DNA of 64,000 nt from contig NC_087151.1 of the NCBI RefSeq assembly GCF_035594125.1, positions 26,118,521 through 26,182,520 on the forward strand. Direction: 5' to 3'. How positions within the stretch are numbered: position 1 is the first letter of the stretch; every line of letters begins with the position of its first letter. The notes below the pieces were generated by a model. That model ran no database searches and was not told the DNA's origin. It saw nothing but the letters and a program-made list of their open reading frames with translations. The stretch comes from Scylla paramamosain (lineage: Eukaryota > Arthropoda > Malacostraca > Decapoda > Portunidae). Shown here piece by piece: positions 53,232-64,000 of this stretch. Position numbers and translations under genes: made by a program.

Positions 53232-56200
53232 ATGGGCAATACCATTTCTGCAGCCCAAAACACAGCCAGTGTCATCACAAGTGTAGGAGGAGGAAAGGAA
53301 GCCAGCCATGTCATTTCAGAGCTTCCATCAACCCATGCCTCCATGGACATCTCAGAAATCCCATCATCTTACTCCTCTATGGATAGCATAGAGCTCCCAC
53401 CATCCCATGCCACCGTGGACGCCTCAGCCCAGCCCCCAGCAGAGTGTCCAATGCATAGGCCTCAAGTGGCTCCACCTTCAGAGTGTCCTATGCATAAGCA
53501 AAATGTTGAGGCCATTGCTCCTCCTTCAGAATGCCCTATGCACAGAGGAGAGAATCAACAGGTAATATATACTTTTGATTAGAAGACAAAATGCAAGATT
53601 GTTTACTTTTGTTTTGTTAACTTTTTATGTAGTTCTTTTTGGAATCAGTACATAGGAGAATAAATGGATGCAGGGGATGAGTGGTATTTCTTACTGATTG
53701 AAGCTTTTAAATTTACATTCCTTAGGTAGGCTTAGGTTAAGAGGGGACCTGATAGAGGTCTTGAAGTAGTATAGGGAATTAACAAATGTGACATAAGCAA
53801 AATTCTCAGGATCAGTAACCAGGATAGTACAAGAAATAATGGATTCAAGTTTGGAAAAGTTAGATTTAAAAAGAGATAGAAAGGAATTGGTTCTCAGGTA
53901 AAGTGGTAAATGAATGGAATGGACTCAGTAATCAGGTTGTTAGTGTTGAGTTATTAGGTAGCTTTAAAAAAAAAGATTTAGACAAATTTATGGATAGGGA
54001 TGGTTGTTGAAAATAGGTTGGTATGTTTCATGCAGGATTACCACATTTATCCCCGATGACTTTTTGCAGCTCGTCTTATGTTCTTATGTTCCTATATATG
54101 CAAGTTTACTTATCTGGATAGTTATATCGGATTGGGTAGCACAGTGATCCACATTCTTACTAGCCTCCTTTTCAGAGCTTTCCATCTGAGTGTCCCATGA
54201 GTGGAGGCAAAGGCAGTGGCCCAGCACACCAGGCAGGACTTCACTATGGTAAAGAACATGCTGGAAAGTATGTGGACATCAACCCATTGAATATGGAGGC
54301 CTATCCTAACCAGAAGCCTGCACCTGACCAACCCTTTGAGCTGCCCACAGAAAGACAGGTGCATCCACTGTTTGCTTGCAACTACCATGTACTAATCAGA
54401 ATATGATACCTAGGCCTTTCATTGGTGAAGGTTTTGGAAGAGTGTTAGCTTTGCAGTGATTATGCAAATTGATCAGTTAATTTGTTTATACAAAGTCTTT
54501 GATCAATACATTATATCTTTGTATCCTCACATTCATATTTTTTGTACTTCAGTTGTAGAATGCTGTTTGATGTGTAAGTTAGTGACACTGCAGGTGCAGT
54601 TTTCATAGTTAAATAATTCTCAAAATATATTATTTAAAAAGAAAAAATGGATTTTGTGAGTATTGGTTTTGAAAATATCTTATTAACAGTGTAACTAAAT
54701 TGATGTTCTGGTAAATATTGGAAGATTAAATTAATAGCTTACACAGACAGATATTGAAGATGATAAAGATGATAAAGAAATGGGAGACTTTCAAAGCTTA
54801 CCATCAGTATACAGCACCACCGTACTGTGCTACTGGACTGGAAAGAGTCCTTGACAATCTTGAGTTTCCTGTGTTCATGCAAGAAGCTTTTTGTCAAAGT
54901 ATCAGCACATTAAACTAATGTATTCAATAAATTTCACAGTAAAGATATAGGAGACATGGAAAGATAATCATAGTTGTATTTCCTTGAAAATTAAATCTTA
55001 TTTTTCAACATCTTGCAACACAACAGAGTTTAACTTGCATTTAAATCTTGGAAACATATTCACTTTTCGCATATCAATATGTCCTCTGGTGTTCAGTTCA
55101 TATAATGGTTTGTTCTTGAAATGTCCACCAGGCAACTAAAATCAGGCACAGTCTTCACCCAAAGATGAGTTCTGAGCCATTATTGTTTACATTTGTACTG
55201 CGTCTTACACTCACTGCATTGCCTGTGTCTGTTCCCTCACTCTCACTGCTTGTGGCTTGCAGAAGGTGGATATTGCATCCAACTAAACTTGTTTTTGGAG
55301 GCAGCTCTCAGATCTTCTCTCCTTGCTGCTGACTGTAGCATGCTGGTGACAGAAACAAACACATCTCAGTCCCACAGTGTCTTTGCTCTGAATCTTAGTG
55401 ATGAAATTTACTGCAATATTGTTTTTGTATTTATTGACTTATATTAAAGATGAATACATTTCTAAGAATCAAATGTAAGTTGAACATTTTTGGACACAGG
55501 CGAAGACTCATTTTGAGCTACATTTTTTATTTAAAAAAAACTGCTATATTGCAAGTTATTGAAGAATTTGGGTTTGTTTTTAGGAAAATATGACTACTGT
55601 TATTATCTTCTACATTTTTACAACAAAGCTTACTGACTACATCAATTGCGTGTGCTGATAGTTTGACGAGTTTCTTGCGCAACACAGGAAAGTCAAGGCA
55701 GTTAGGAATTCTTTCAGCCCACTGGTGCAGCAATCTATGAGATGGTGGAAGTCTCTGCACAGAAGTCTTCCATTGTACAGTGCATCAATTTAAAACTAAG
55801 GTAGATATTAAATTATATAGATAGTTGAATGTAAAGGATCACTGTCAAGTCAACCCATTAACTCAAGGTACTAGCAGATACTTAGGATTGATGAGGATGC
55901 ATTGTGGAATGTGTTAAGAATATATGGAATGGGAGGAAGGTTGCTAGGAGTAGTGAATGCATTTTGCACTTCCAGGTATTTAAGAAAGAAAAATCAAGTA
56001 CCCCTCTCTTCCCCAAATCCCACAGGTCTCATCAATCCCCAAAGCTGATGGAAATGGGGAGAATTGGGTCTACCCATCACCACAGATGTTCTGGAATGCA
56101 ATGCTCAGAAAAGGGTGGCGGTGGAAGGACGATGACCTCAACAAACAGGACATGGATAACATCATTCGTATCCACAACATAAACAACGAGATGGCATGGC

Positions 56201-59200
56201 AGGAGGTAGGTGATGCTAGACGTGGGTTAAGGCTGGATTTGTTAAGCCAATAATATTTTTTTACTTATGAGAAAAATTTTAGTGTATAGATTAGTATGTA
56301 GTATTCAAGCATGCAGTTTTTTTTTTTTTTTTTTTTTCTTCTTTTTTTTCCACACTGGTTTAGCATCCAGTACAGGCAGGATATAATACAAATGTACACC
56401 TACCACATGGGGGAACAGTATGTCATACTGTCATATAAATACTGGGAAGACACAGGCAGATATGTCTTAGCTGGCAGTGAGCTGTAGATAATTGTAACAT
56501 CATACTGCACCGTAATGTCAAGACCACTCCTTTTCTTATTTTCTCTAGTCATGGTTTGTTAATCTACTCAGGTAGTGTATTGTAATCAAGTGAAAAGGAT
56601 GTTCTGTCATAGATATGTGTCTTGCTCCACCTGATCGTTAATCTGGGAACACAAGCTAAATTGGGTTGAATTGTAGAAGAGGACAAGTATTTGACATGCT
56701 GACCAAGTCTACACATTACATGGTTACCACATGGATTGTCTGTCCCACAGGTGCTGCAATGGGAGTCACTGCACAAACATGAGTGTGGCAATCCCAAGTT
56801 GAAGCGTTTTGGAGGAAAGGCCTCTGATTATTCACCTCGTGCCAGGATGAGGAGTTGGATGGGGTAAGGATAGCTGTCACTCCATTTCTCATGTGCCTCA
56901 TGCTAGAAGAATGATTGGAAAATTTCAGTTTATTCCTTTCTAAGTGAGTTATCACTCATTTCATGCATTTATTTTAAAGTGATTTTATATCTACATTTTT
57001 TGTTCAGTCTTTGCATTAAAATCATCTACTAGAAAAGATTGCTTAGTTTTGTGTTGTTTGTTGCTTTATCTAAATTTTCGGAAAACTTTGCCACATACTT
57101 GTCATCCTGGGCATTTGTTGGTTTGTAAACCTGTATAGCTTTCATTTCTGTTATTTAGTTTAATTTTGTTTTGTTTAACTTAATTTGAGTTTTAAGTGAG
57201 GGAAGTTAATACTAGAATGTTGGATAGAGGATTGTGTCTGGTAACAGCAGAGGGATGAAGAATGGAGTGTCAGTCAGTTTCTGTTTGTGGATGACACATC
57301 ATTGGTGGCAAATACAGAGAGGTTAACTAAGCTTGTAGAGGAGTTTGGACAGGTGTGTAGATGAAGGAAACTGAAGGTTAATGTAGGAAAGAGTAAGGTA
57401 ATGGTGAGGAGCTGGAGGAGGTAGACTGTTTCAAATATCTTGGATCTACAGCTGTGATGGATAGAGGAATAGAGACAGAGGTTAGAGCTTGGGTGAAGGA
57501 ACTGGTTAAAGTGTTAGGAGGTATGAATAAAGCGTTTGAGAGTAGAGCGCTTGGAATGAAGATAAAGAGAATATTATATGAAGGGATAGTAGTGCCTACT
57601 GCACTGTACAGTGCTGAGGCTTAGAGTATAGGAGTAACAGACAAGAAGAGATTGAATGTAATGGAGATGAGATGTCTAAGGGGTATGTGTGGAGTAACTT
57701 GGATGGACAGAGTCAGAAATGAAGTAGTGGGAAGAAGAACAAGTGTTGTGAGAGACTGCTGGATGGGCTGAGCAGTGTGTGCTGAGATGGTATGGACATG
57801 TTGAGAGAATGGAGAATGGCTGACTGAAGAAGATATGTAACACTATCAAGTGTGAGAGGTGTGAACTTGTGAAGTAGGCCACATAAGGGATGGATAGATA
57901 GTGTGGAGGCCTTAAAGGGAAGAAGACTGACACTAGAGAATAGAATGATTGTGTGTGACACAAGTGAATGGAGAGCAGCCATGAGTGTGTGAGGAATGAT
58001 GCTGCCCTACAACCTCAGACTGAGGTGCCACACATTGAATCAATGGTCTCACACAGGTGTGGAGCAATAGGATATGGTAGCATAGGGTACTTGTTGTGAA
58101 AGAGCCTTGATCTAGACCAAACTGTCCAAGCTGTGCAGCTGACTCCTGTAAAGTGAGGGTAGGAGTACATTCTCTTCTCCATCGAGGGCCAAAGAGCTAA
58201 GAGAGTGATATGAGTGAGTGTGAATGTGAAAATTGTGTGCCTTGCTGTGGCTATCCCCATTTTTGGGATAGATAGCTTTGGTATATGTATGTATGTATGT
58301 TTAAATTTTTTAGATAATTCTTAATGGGTGTTTACCAGAAAGACCAAACTAGTGTTCTTTCTCTTCATTTTATCCTGTGTAGCAAAACTGTTCTTTCATT
58401 CTAGGAATTCTTTTCCAATATTTTGTAACCTTTATATGCCATTTTACATCCATCTTTTTTCTAACAACACTTCAAGATCACTATCTCAAGCAGTGTTTTA
58501 ACTATGTGCATGTTGAGTTGAGGTTCTAGATTTAGAGGCAGGAGGCAGCCTATCTAAACCCAGAGATTCTTAGCACCTGCTCCAAACTATTTGTAACCAC
58601 TACCATTGTGCCAAGTTATGCCATTCCTCCTGAGAGCTACTGTAGGGATGTTTTGGTCATGGTCAGAGAAATCAAGCAAGGACTGTGGAAAGCTTCTGCT
58701 ATTATTCGATATAGTAGATCTGCTTAGTGTATTTGCACTTCCCTTCCTAATATCTTTGCATTTCACTCACTTAACTCTTCTGATCAATGGAATGGACCTG
58801 CTCAGTATGTAATATTTCTTAAATTTAAATAGCATATATATTTTTATATCTTTGTCACAAATCATTTTACATTAAAAGTTATTCTGATTAGTACTTTGTT
58901 TTAAGAATGATAATTTGACTTAATCATTATTTCTGAAAATTACTTATTAAAGTCAAGAGGGTAAAGCAATAAAAATTTAGCAAAGCAGCATTGCCATAGA
59001 ATGTTTTGTCTTCAAGTTATAGGAAACAAACTCACCTTCCTCAGGTATGAGCTGCCGTTTGACCGCCACGACTGGATAGTGGACCGCTGTGGGAAGGAGG
59101 TGCGCTACATCATCGATTACTATGATGGTGGTCCTGTTGACACAGAGAGCCATCGCTTTGCCATCCTGGATGTGCGGCCAGCCATGGACTCCTTTGAAAA

Positions 59201-59255
59201 TGTGTGGGACCGTATGGTGGTGGCCTGGTGGAGGTGGACCCACAGAGGAGAGTAG
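53232..59255 (+). CDS. HCCS: Holocytochrome c-type synthase (cytochrome c heme lyase), five coding exons
   Basis: Coding exons are 53232-53561, 54176-54358, 56026-56205, 56751-56863 and 59045-59255. Introns are GT-AG with consistent phases, giving 338 aa against 268 aa in human. The enzyme attaches heme to apocytochrome c in the mitochondrial intermembrane space. Family blocks are clear: [54 protein letters not shown] with the heme-ligand His at residue 221 (His154 in human), [31 protein letters not shown] and VWDRM.VAWWRW. Four Cys-Pro heme motifs lie at Cys72, 85, 101 and 116. Residues 31-66 are three imperfect 12-residue repeats. The chosen start, MGNTIS, resembles the human start. An acceptor (TTTCAG) at 53223 shows that the 5' UTR is spliced. 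Introns 1 and 4 contain LINE relics. Confidence 0.95.
53727..54112 (+). mobile_element. CR1-like LINE 3' relic in HCCS intron 1
   Basis: The broken translation follows the end of a CR1/Jockey-type reverse transcriptase: [10 protein letters not shown], then NNGFK-like and WN-like segments, with many stops. It ends in TTATGTTC-type tandem octamers at about 54075-54097, a usual CR1 3' terminus. The 3' end lies only about 65 bp before HCCS exon 2, in the same orientation as the gene. Confidence 0.7.
57195..58310 (+). mobile_element. RTE-like LINE relic in HCCS intron 4
   Basis: A decayed reverse transcriptase with the catalytic FVDD box at 57284-57295 (usually F/YADD). After frame changes come [50 protein letters not shown] and [15 protein letters not shown], all typical of the RT C-terminal part of RTE-type elements. 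Several stops and frameshifts show that it is dead. The 3' UTR continues to a (TATG)n end at about 58285-58308. A 5'-truncated second copy of this 3' UTR lies at 60213-60619. Confidence 0.8.
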
Positions 59256-60174
59256 GCTGCACATCCTCTAACCCCTTACCTTCCTTTTCTATATAGTTTG
59301 CATTCTGCTCAAGCTGTGTTATATTCTGCTGTTGCTGATTATGAGAAAAGATTTTCCTGGTTTTGAATACTCTTGAGCAACAGTTGTAGTTGAAAGTCAC
59401 CACAAAAGTTGTCAAATGTACAGATAGGATGGATTGCAATTCATGCTTTCTTTTTTTTTCTTACTGTTATGAAACTGTTTACAACTGGTGATAACTGAAA
59501 ATGCTTGGGTGACAGAGAAGAGTAGGATTCTTAAACCCATCTTCTCTCTTGGTAATAAGGGAGGTGGGTATGATTAGGCAAGGGAAGAATAAGGGAAGAA
59601 TAATTGCTCACTGATAAAGAGCAACTATGTATAGTCCTTTAGTGGTGGCTATGGCAGCAGCAGCACGAGTAACAGCACTTATTTCATCAGATACAGTATT
59701 CCTTTGAGAGCTTTAAATTGTATAGTTTTCCTACAAGTGTCAAGGCACTGTTTTGTATTTTACACTTATTTTTTTCCAGATGATGTTGCAGTTACTTTCA
59801 CTGATTGGTAGTTCATGCTGCACACTGGAGCACATAATGGTGTTCTTGTGAATGGAAGTCTTGCTGTCATGTAGAACAAGGCTGACCAACCAACCAATCT
59901 GGTTAGTGGAAAATAATTACTCCAGTGTTTGTGTATGTGTAAATAGGATGTACAAAAATTATTGTATTAAAGGTTGATGCCACTGTTATGACTTCTTTTT
60001 TATTTGCAGCCATCAGATATCAAGAGCAGCACAGCTATCATTATCAATATATCATTGTTAATGAACCAGTGTAGAGGAGGGATGACAGAGCTTAACTGAT
60101 TTGTTACATTAATCTTCAACTAAAAAGAGTTAAATTCAAGACCACTGGCAAATGCATTAGCTGTCATTGTTATG

Positions 60175-60210
<36 letters not shown>

Positions 60211-60212
60211 TG
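59256..60212. other. HCCS 3' flank; nothing further recognised
   Basis: Unique-looking sequence, probably including the HCCS 3' UTR. It ends in a short (GA)n at 60179-60209, where the LINE 3' end starts. Confidence 0.5.
59966..59971 (+). promoter_or_regulatory. Possible HCCS polyadenylation signal (ATTAAA)
   Basis: A variant hexamer about 0.7 kb downstream of the HCCS stop in otherwise unremarkable sequence. No canonical AATAAA was noticed between the stop and this point. Candidate only. Confidence 0.25.
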
Positions 60213-60614
60213 TGGGGCAGTCAGGTATGGTAGGAGAGGGTGCTTATTGTGAAGGAGTCTTGTTCCAGACCAAATTGCCTAAGCTGTGTGACTAAACCCT
60301 ATGGAGCAGAGGTTCTCAAACTTTATTGCTTAGTGGCACACTAATGATATATCTTGGACTTTGAATGTGCACCAACTCTACAGTCATGTGTAGTGTATTC
60401 CTGTCTATGAAAATTACACTGTGACTTGGGGGATAGCTGCAGTGCAGAAGTATGCCATGCTACACAGTTTGAGAATTGCTGCTATAGAGTGAGGGCAGGA
60501 GTACTTTCTTTTCTCTGTTGGGGGCAATGGGATTGGCATTAATAAGTGTGAATGTGAAGGTTGCCTTGTCTTGATTTTCCCCTTTTTGTGGGAGATGTCA
60601 TTGGTATATGTATG

Positions 60615-60619
<5 letters not shown>
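60213..60619 (+). mobile_element. Solo 3' end of the RTE-like LINE, interrupted by a MITE
   Basis: The sequence aligns with the 3' UTR of the RTE relic at 58057-58308. Shared blocks include the TATGGTAG region, the CCAGACCAAA/CCTAAGCTGTG region, GTGAGGGYAGGAGTA, AGTGTGAATGTGAA and the terminal GGTATATGTATGTAT. The alignment is broken only at 60307-60481, where a hAT MITE is inserted. It lies just after a short (GA)n at 60179-60209 and between the convergent HCCS and protease-homologue genes. Confidence 0.75.
60307..60481. mobile_element. hAT (Charlie-like) MITE nested in the LINE 3' end
   Basis: A 175-bp element with inverted ends CAGAGGTTCTCAAAC and GTTTGAGAATTGCTG (about 12 of 15 matching). 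It is flanked by near-identical 8-bp duplications, CTATGGAG (60299-60306) and CTATAGAG (60482-60489). The uninterrupted LINE copy at 58057-58308 lacks this segment and so serves as an empty site. There is no coding capacity, so movement would have needed a hAT transposase in trans. Confidence 0.88.
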
Positions 60620-60649
<30 letters not shown>

Positions 60650-60784
60650 TTTATTTAGTGTTTCAGGTAAGAAAATTACTTGAAATGAAGTTTATTTATT
60701 CATCTATATTAATAATATTGTCATTTTTCAGTATAATTAGTTATAAAATGATACAGTGTACTTGGTGTCACCATTAGACATTAA

Positions 60785-60787
<3 letters not shown>

Positions 60788-60816
<29 letters not shown>
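60788..60816 (+). repeat. Short (GA)n microsatellite
   Basis: 29 bp of GA in the convergent intergenic space. Confidence 0.93.
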
Positions 60817-60819
<3 letters not shown>

Positions 60820-61069
60820 TATACAAAAGACACTTAAAAGTAAAGAAAGGATCAAAAGATAAGAAAGAAGATAAACCATAAGTGCAGTACCAGTGAGCCA
60901 GCAAGATAGGGAACAAACTTATTAACACACAAGCAAAGAGATGCATGGCGAATTTCTCTGCTGTTTATCGACTGAAGGAGAGGAAGACACAGATTAATGG
61001 ATCACAAGTAAATATGCCAGTAAGTTTACTTCTAGACAGCCATGTAAGTGACAAAAGTGAGATTTAAAT

Positions 61070-62811
61070 TTAGGCATATTTTATTGTCTCAGTAATAAAA
61101 TCATAATTGTCAGCCACACTAGTGGAGATGGTGGGCAGCACAGTGGGACCACAGATGTCTGCTGTGAAGCTGATGATGCCCTCCAGGTACTGGCGGCCAG
61201 ACTCGTCCTTCCGTACCACTGGCCCACCCTCGTCACCCTGTTGGAGAGAAGAGGTTATGAAGATCCTTTAATTTAATACCTCTTGCTCTCTGCTGAGCTG
61301 TTAACCTGTTCTGGTTTCATGCTCTTTTTTTCCTCTACTGTATTCTGTTCAGTATGTTTTAATGGACTAAAATGGTGGTGCTTACATTACAAGCCCCTCT
61401 GTTGGGGTGACCTGCACACACAACACCATATCCTTGCAGGAGGTCAGGGTAGGCACTCAGCAGCAGGTTATATCTGTTCTTAGCACGATACTCTGCAACA
61501 CAGTCATCCAGGGACATCACTTGGAGCTCTCCCTCTTGCAGATGTGTTGGCTGATGGGCTGGGGATGAAGGAAGGAAATTTTTTTAGGACCTTGAGTAGG
61601 TATGTTAGAAATATACTCGATATAAAGGAGCTTATAAGAACCTTTACTTGTTAGTAAATAAGATATTGCAAATTTGAGGCTGTACTTCAAACAATAACAG
61701 AGCAAGTAGTAAGGACTCACAATCATTAACATATCCATAGCCTGAGACAGTGACAGTGGTGTTGACGGCAGGGCTGGTGCGAGATATGCAGAAGGGGAAC
61801 ACAGCCTCATTAAACTGTATCTGAGTTTTGGTCTTGAGCAGTGCCAGATCATTGTAGCGGATCCCTGTTTGTGGGCTGTGTTTAGAAGGGGAACGCAGGT
61901 ATGAGTAAGGACAATAGATAAATTTACTGTTGCAAGTAAAAAAAAAAAAAGCACAACAAAGGAAAATGACAATTAACAAGTCTCCTCCTGGAGCATAGAG
62001 TAAAAAATAAATAGAGATAAAGATAATAAAAAAGACAATGATAAGGAAAGGATATGACAAGTGAAATAGATGGGTTAAAATTTATTAACACATTGTCACT
62101 TACTCATCTGTAAAGTTGGGATGGATGATGATGAGCTCGATATCGTAGTCAGCAGGCTGGCTGTTGGCCTCTCCTTCCTTGGCCAGGTCCAGGTCACCCA
62201 GGCGCACAGAGTTCACCCTGGGAATAAGCCATATCCAATGTTAAATGTTTATAGCTGAGAGAGAGGAAAAAAAAAAGCTATATTATCATGCGTATGCGTA
62301 CAGTACATGGTGTTTTCTCTACTCACGGTTTATCAGGCTTGAGCACGCAGTACGCCGCCGTCAGCAGGAAGTAATCACTGATGACCACGGCACCGCAGCT
62401 CGAGTACAGTGCTGGAGTGGTCAGGGCGCAAGGAAAAGGAACAGATGAAACAAAAGCAACATAAAAGGTAAAATGGATCTAGATAAGCAATGCCTAAACA
62501 AATGACTGGTAAATGAAAGCTAGTAGTGAAGTCATCATTACAAACAGTATATTCTTAAGAAAAAAAAAAACTTAAGTGATGCAACGTGATGAAAAAGAGG
62601 AAGAGGGAGAACAGATAAAGGTTCTGTATTTGAGTAATGTGTACAGTACCATTATATTGTTTATTATATTTTTCTAATGGATAAGAGGCAGACATCAGCT
62701 ATCATAAGGGAATGTTATTGCAATGCCGCCGTGTATTGTGTTGAAGGTTTCTGTACAGATACGATAAATATTCTTACCTGGAACAGTGAGTGTTGACGGC
62801 GCCGATTCGTT
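61070..62811 (-). CDS. Serine protease homologue, catalytically dead, 5' part not seen
   Basis: Exons, in transcript order: 62811-62778, 62411-62327, 62217-62104, 61875-61721, 61558-61386 and 61237-61070. All are GT-AG and in phase, giving 242 aa ending in TAA. The fold is chymotrypsin S1: SSCGAVVISDYFLLTAAYC, then RYNDLALLKT, SGYGYV, CAGHPNRGACN and GDEGGP. The triad His is Tyr (TAAYC), the Asp is kept (YND), and the nucleophile Ser is Glu (GDEGGP). Position 189 is Gly, not the Asp of trypsin. All six core cysteines (42-58, 168-182 and 191-220 pairs) are kept, so the fold should be stable. Such homologues act in arthropods as cofactors or binding proteins in melanisation, clotting or adhesion; which applies here is unknown. 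The first small exon is the least certain, and the signal peptide and any clip domain were not found. Confidence 0.88.
61080..61085 (-). promoter_or_regulatory. Possible polyadenylation hexamer inside the last codons of the protease homologue
   Basis: AATAAA on the minus strand ends eight bases before the stop codon (ACA ATA AAA TAT GCC TAA). If used, cleavage 10-30 nt downstream would leave almost no 3' UTR. No other evidence supports its use. Confidence 0.35.
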
Positions 62812-63380
62812 CTGGCAGTGAAGGAAAATGAATTAGTGCTTAGAGAGAGAGAGAGATTTTATTTGCCTGACATTCACCTTTTATTCCTCGGCATCTCTTC
62901 TTGCAACATACACACACACACACTGCGCATCAAGTATTCTCGATGGGAAGTCCCAGCCATACAGGAAAAAACCGTTCACCTTTTCTCCCTCGTCTCACGT
63001 ACCGGTAACACCACCTCAGCTCCTCTCCCACTCCCCGCCCCCTTGTCCTAAATACCAACCTCCGACACGCAAACACTTCCTTTTATTTAGTCTCTATCTC
63101 ACGTACCCGACAACACCGCCTCTCTTTCTTTTCTTTCTGTGATACCTCTTTCACCAGTTTTTCATTTCCTGTTGTGATATTATCAAGGAAATGTACACAT
63201 CCCCAATGCAGTGGTGTGTGTGTGTGTGTACGGGCCTTGGTGTGTGTTTAGGATGAGACGGATTTGGGGTAGGATAGCCAGTATTCTTGTCATTCTTCGC
63301 GTTGGTCAGGAATGGGTATACAGTGTGTACGTTTTAGAATCGGGAAGGACGCGTGTCGTGTTACAAGGGTGTGATTATGG

Positions 63381-63423
<43 letters not shown>

Positions 63424-64000
63424 ATGTAAGTCGTCATTAGGAATACGAGGCATAATCCAGAGGTATATTTCTGTATTACAAAGTGATGGAATGTCAATTT
63501 TCTTTATTATTACACTAAATTTCCTGCTTTATTTAACTCTTACGATTTTACCCTTACATTATCTTAAATTTTAATTTGCATTATTGACGACACTTGTTCT
63601 TCCCATCGCTTTGAAATCTCTGAAGTTCGGAGGAGAGAATAATTTCAAAATTTATTGGATGAAAGACCCAATCGTCGCCACGATGTTTAGGTCCTCTTCG
63701 TATTATAGAATTATTTTAGGAGACTCAGGAGGACTCATATTAACAGTTACCGAATTAATAAAAGTTACGAAGCACAACTGTTTTGCTCATCGCTCAGTGG
63801 ACAGACTCAGGATGGTTCGAATTTTCCTACACGACTTCAATTATAAGCAGCAAAGTAGATTCTCTAAGCCTGTATTCGACTGAAGTTTGCTAGTGTGTAA
63901 GGATAACATCACTACAAATTCATCTCTTCGGGACAATGAAGAAATACTTACGTAATTTTATCATGAAACGAGTCCATAGTGTGAAGCAGAGGTCTCAGTG
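62812..64000. other. 5' flank of the protease homologue; no exon assigned
   Basis: Upstream exons (signal peptide, any clip domain) should lie here or beyond the window edge. A good donor (AC|GTAAGT) on the minus strand near 63953 was seen, but its frame does not fit the next exon. (GA)n lies at 63385-63421. Nothing else was recognised. Confidence 0.5.

Noticed and set aside
63584..63883. Plus-strand frame containing GDSGG, suggesting a serine protease
   Set aside because: Only the five-residue motif matches. No His or Asp blocks, no cysteines in place and no splice support. The true protease homologue nearby is on the other strand.
63930..63960. Candidate upstream exon of the protease homologue ending at a consensus donor near 63953
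   Set aside because: Joining it in phase 0 to the exon at 62811 gives stops just before the junction. Other frames do not fit the phase.

Overview
This is a eukaryotic nuclear window, most likely from a decapod or other malacostracan crustacean. That call is an inference. It rests on split genes with GT-AG introns, an extreme density of long simple repeats ((GA/CT)n, (GT/CA)n and trinucleotides), CR1- and RTE-type LINE relics, hAT elements, a short stretch resembling the arthropod TTAGG telomere repeat, and protein sequences that read as arthropod-like. No bacterial, CRISPR or intact viral gene was seen.

Three protein genes can be reconstructed exon by exon with consistent reading phases. 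(1) A TRIC (TMEM38) ER/SR potassium channel lies on the minus strand at 45803..32942: seven coding exons, 284 aa, apparently complete. (2) A holocytochrome c-type synthase (HCCS) lies on the plus strand at 53232..59255: five coding exons, 338 aa, with a long N-terminus carrying repeated ECPMH heme-binding motifs. (3) A chymotrypsin-fold serine protease homologue lies on the minus strand at 62811..61070: six exons seen, with the 5' part missing or unrecognised. Its catalytic His is replaced by Tyr and its catalytic Ser by Glu, so it should have no protease activity. TRIC and HCCS are divergent; HCCS and the protease homologue are convergent.

Layout: 1-25 kb has no recognisable gene and is packed with microsatellites, including a 0.6 kb (TTG)n/(TTC)n block, a 37-bp minisatellite and LINE relics. 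25-31.7 kb is AT-rich and nearly free of long repeats, with no gene seen. 31.7-46 kb holds TRIC. Its introns carry a hAT transposon (35088..37876, exact 8-bp target duplication, decayed transposase), a tRNA-derived SINE and several long (GA)n tracts that all read (CU)n in the transcript. 46-53 kb is intergenic, with dispersed repeats, minisatellites and a nested hairpin. 53-59.3 kb is HCCS, with LINE relics in two introns. 59.3-61 kb holds a RTE 3' end interrupted by a hAT MITE. 61-64 kb holds the protease homologue and its unassigned 5' flank.

A recurrent theme is the association of mobile elements with simple repeats. A CR1 3' end sits between (TCC)n tracts, a 684-bp inverted-repeat element sits inside a (GA)n tract, and a SINE sits between (CA)n tracts. 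I did not find a clearly new multi-gene system. The most noteworthy observations are the doubly inactivated protease homologue, the repeat-rich HCCS N-terminus, the element/microsatellite nesting and the polarity of (CU)n tracts in TRIC.
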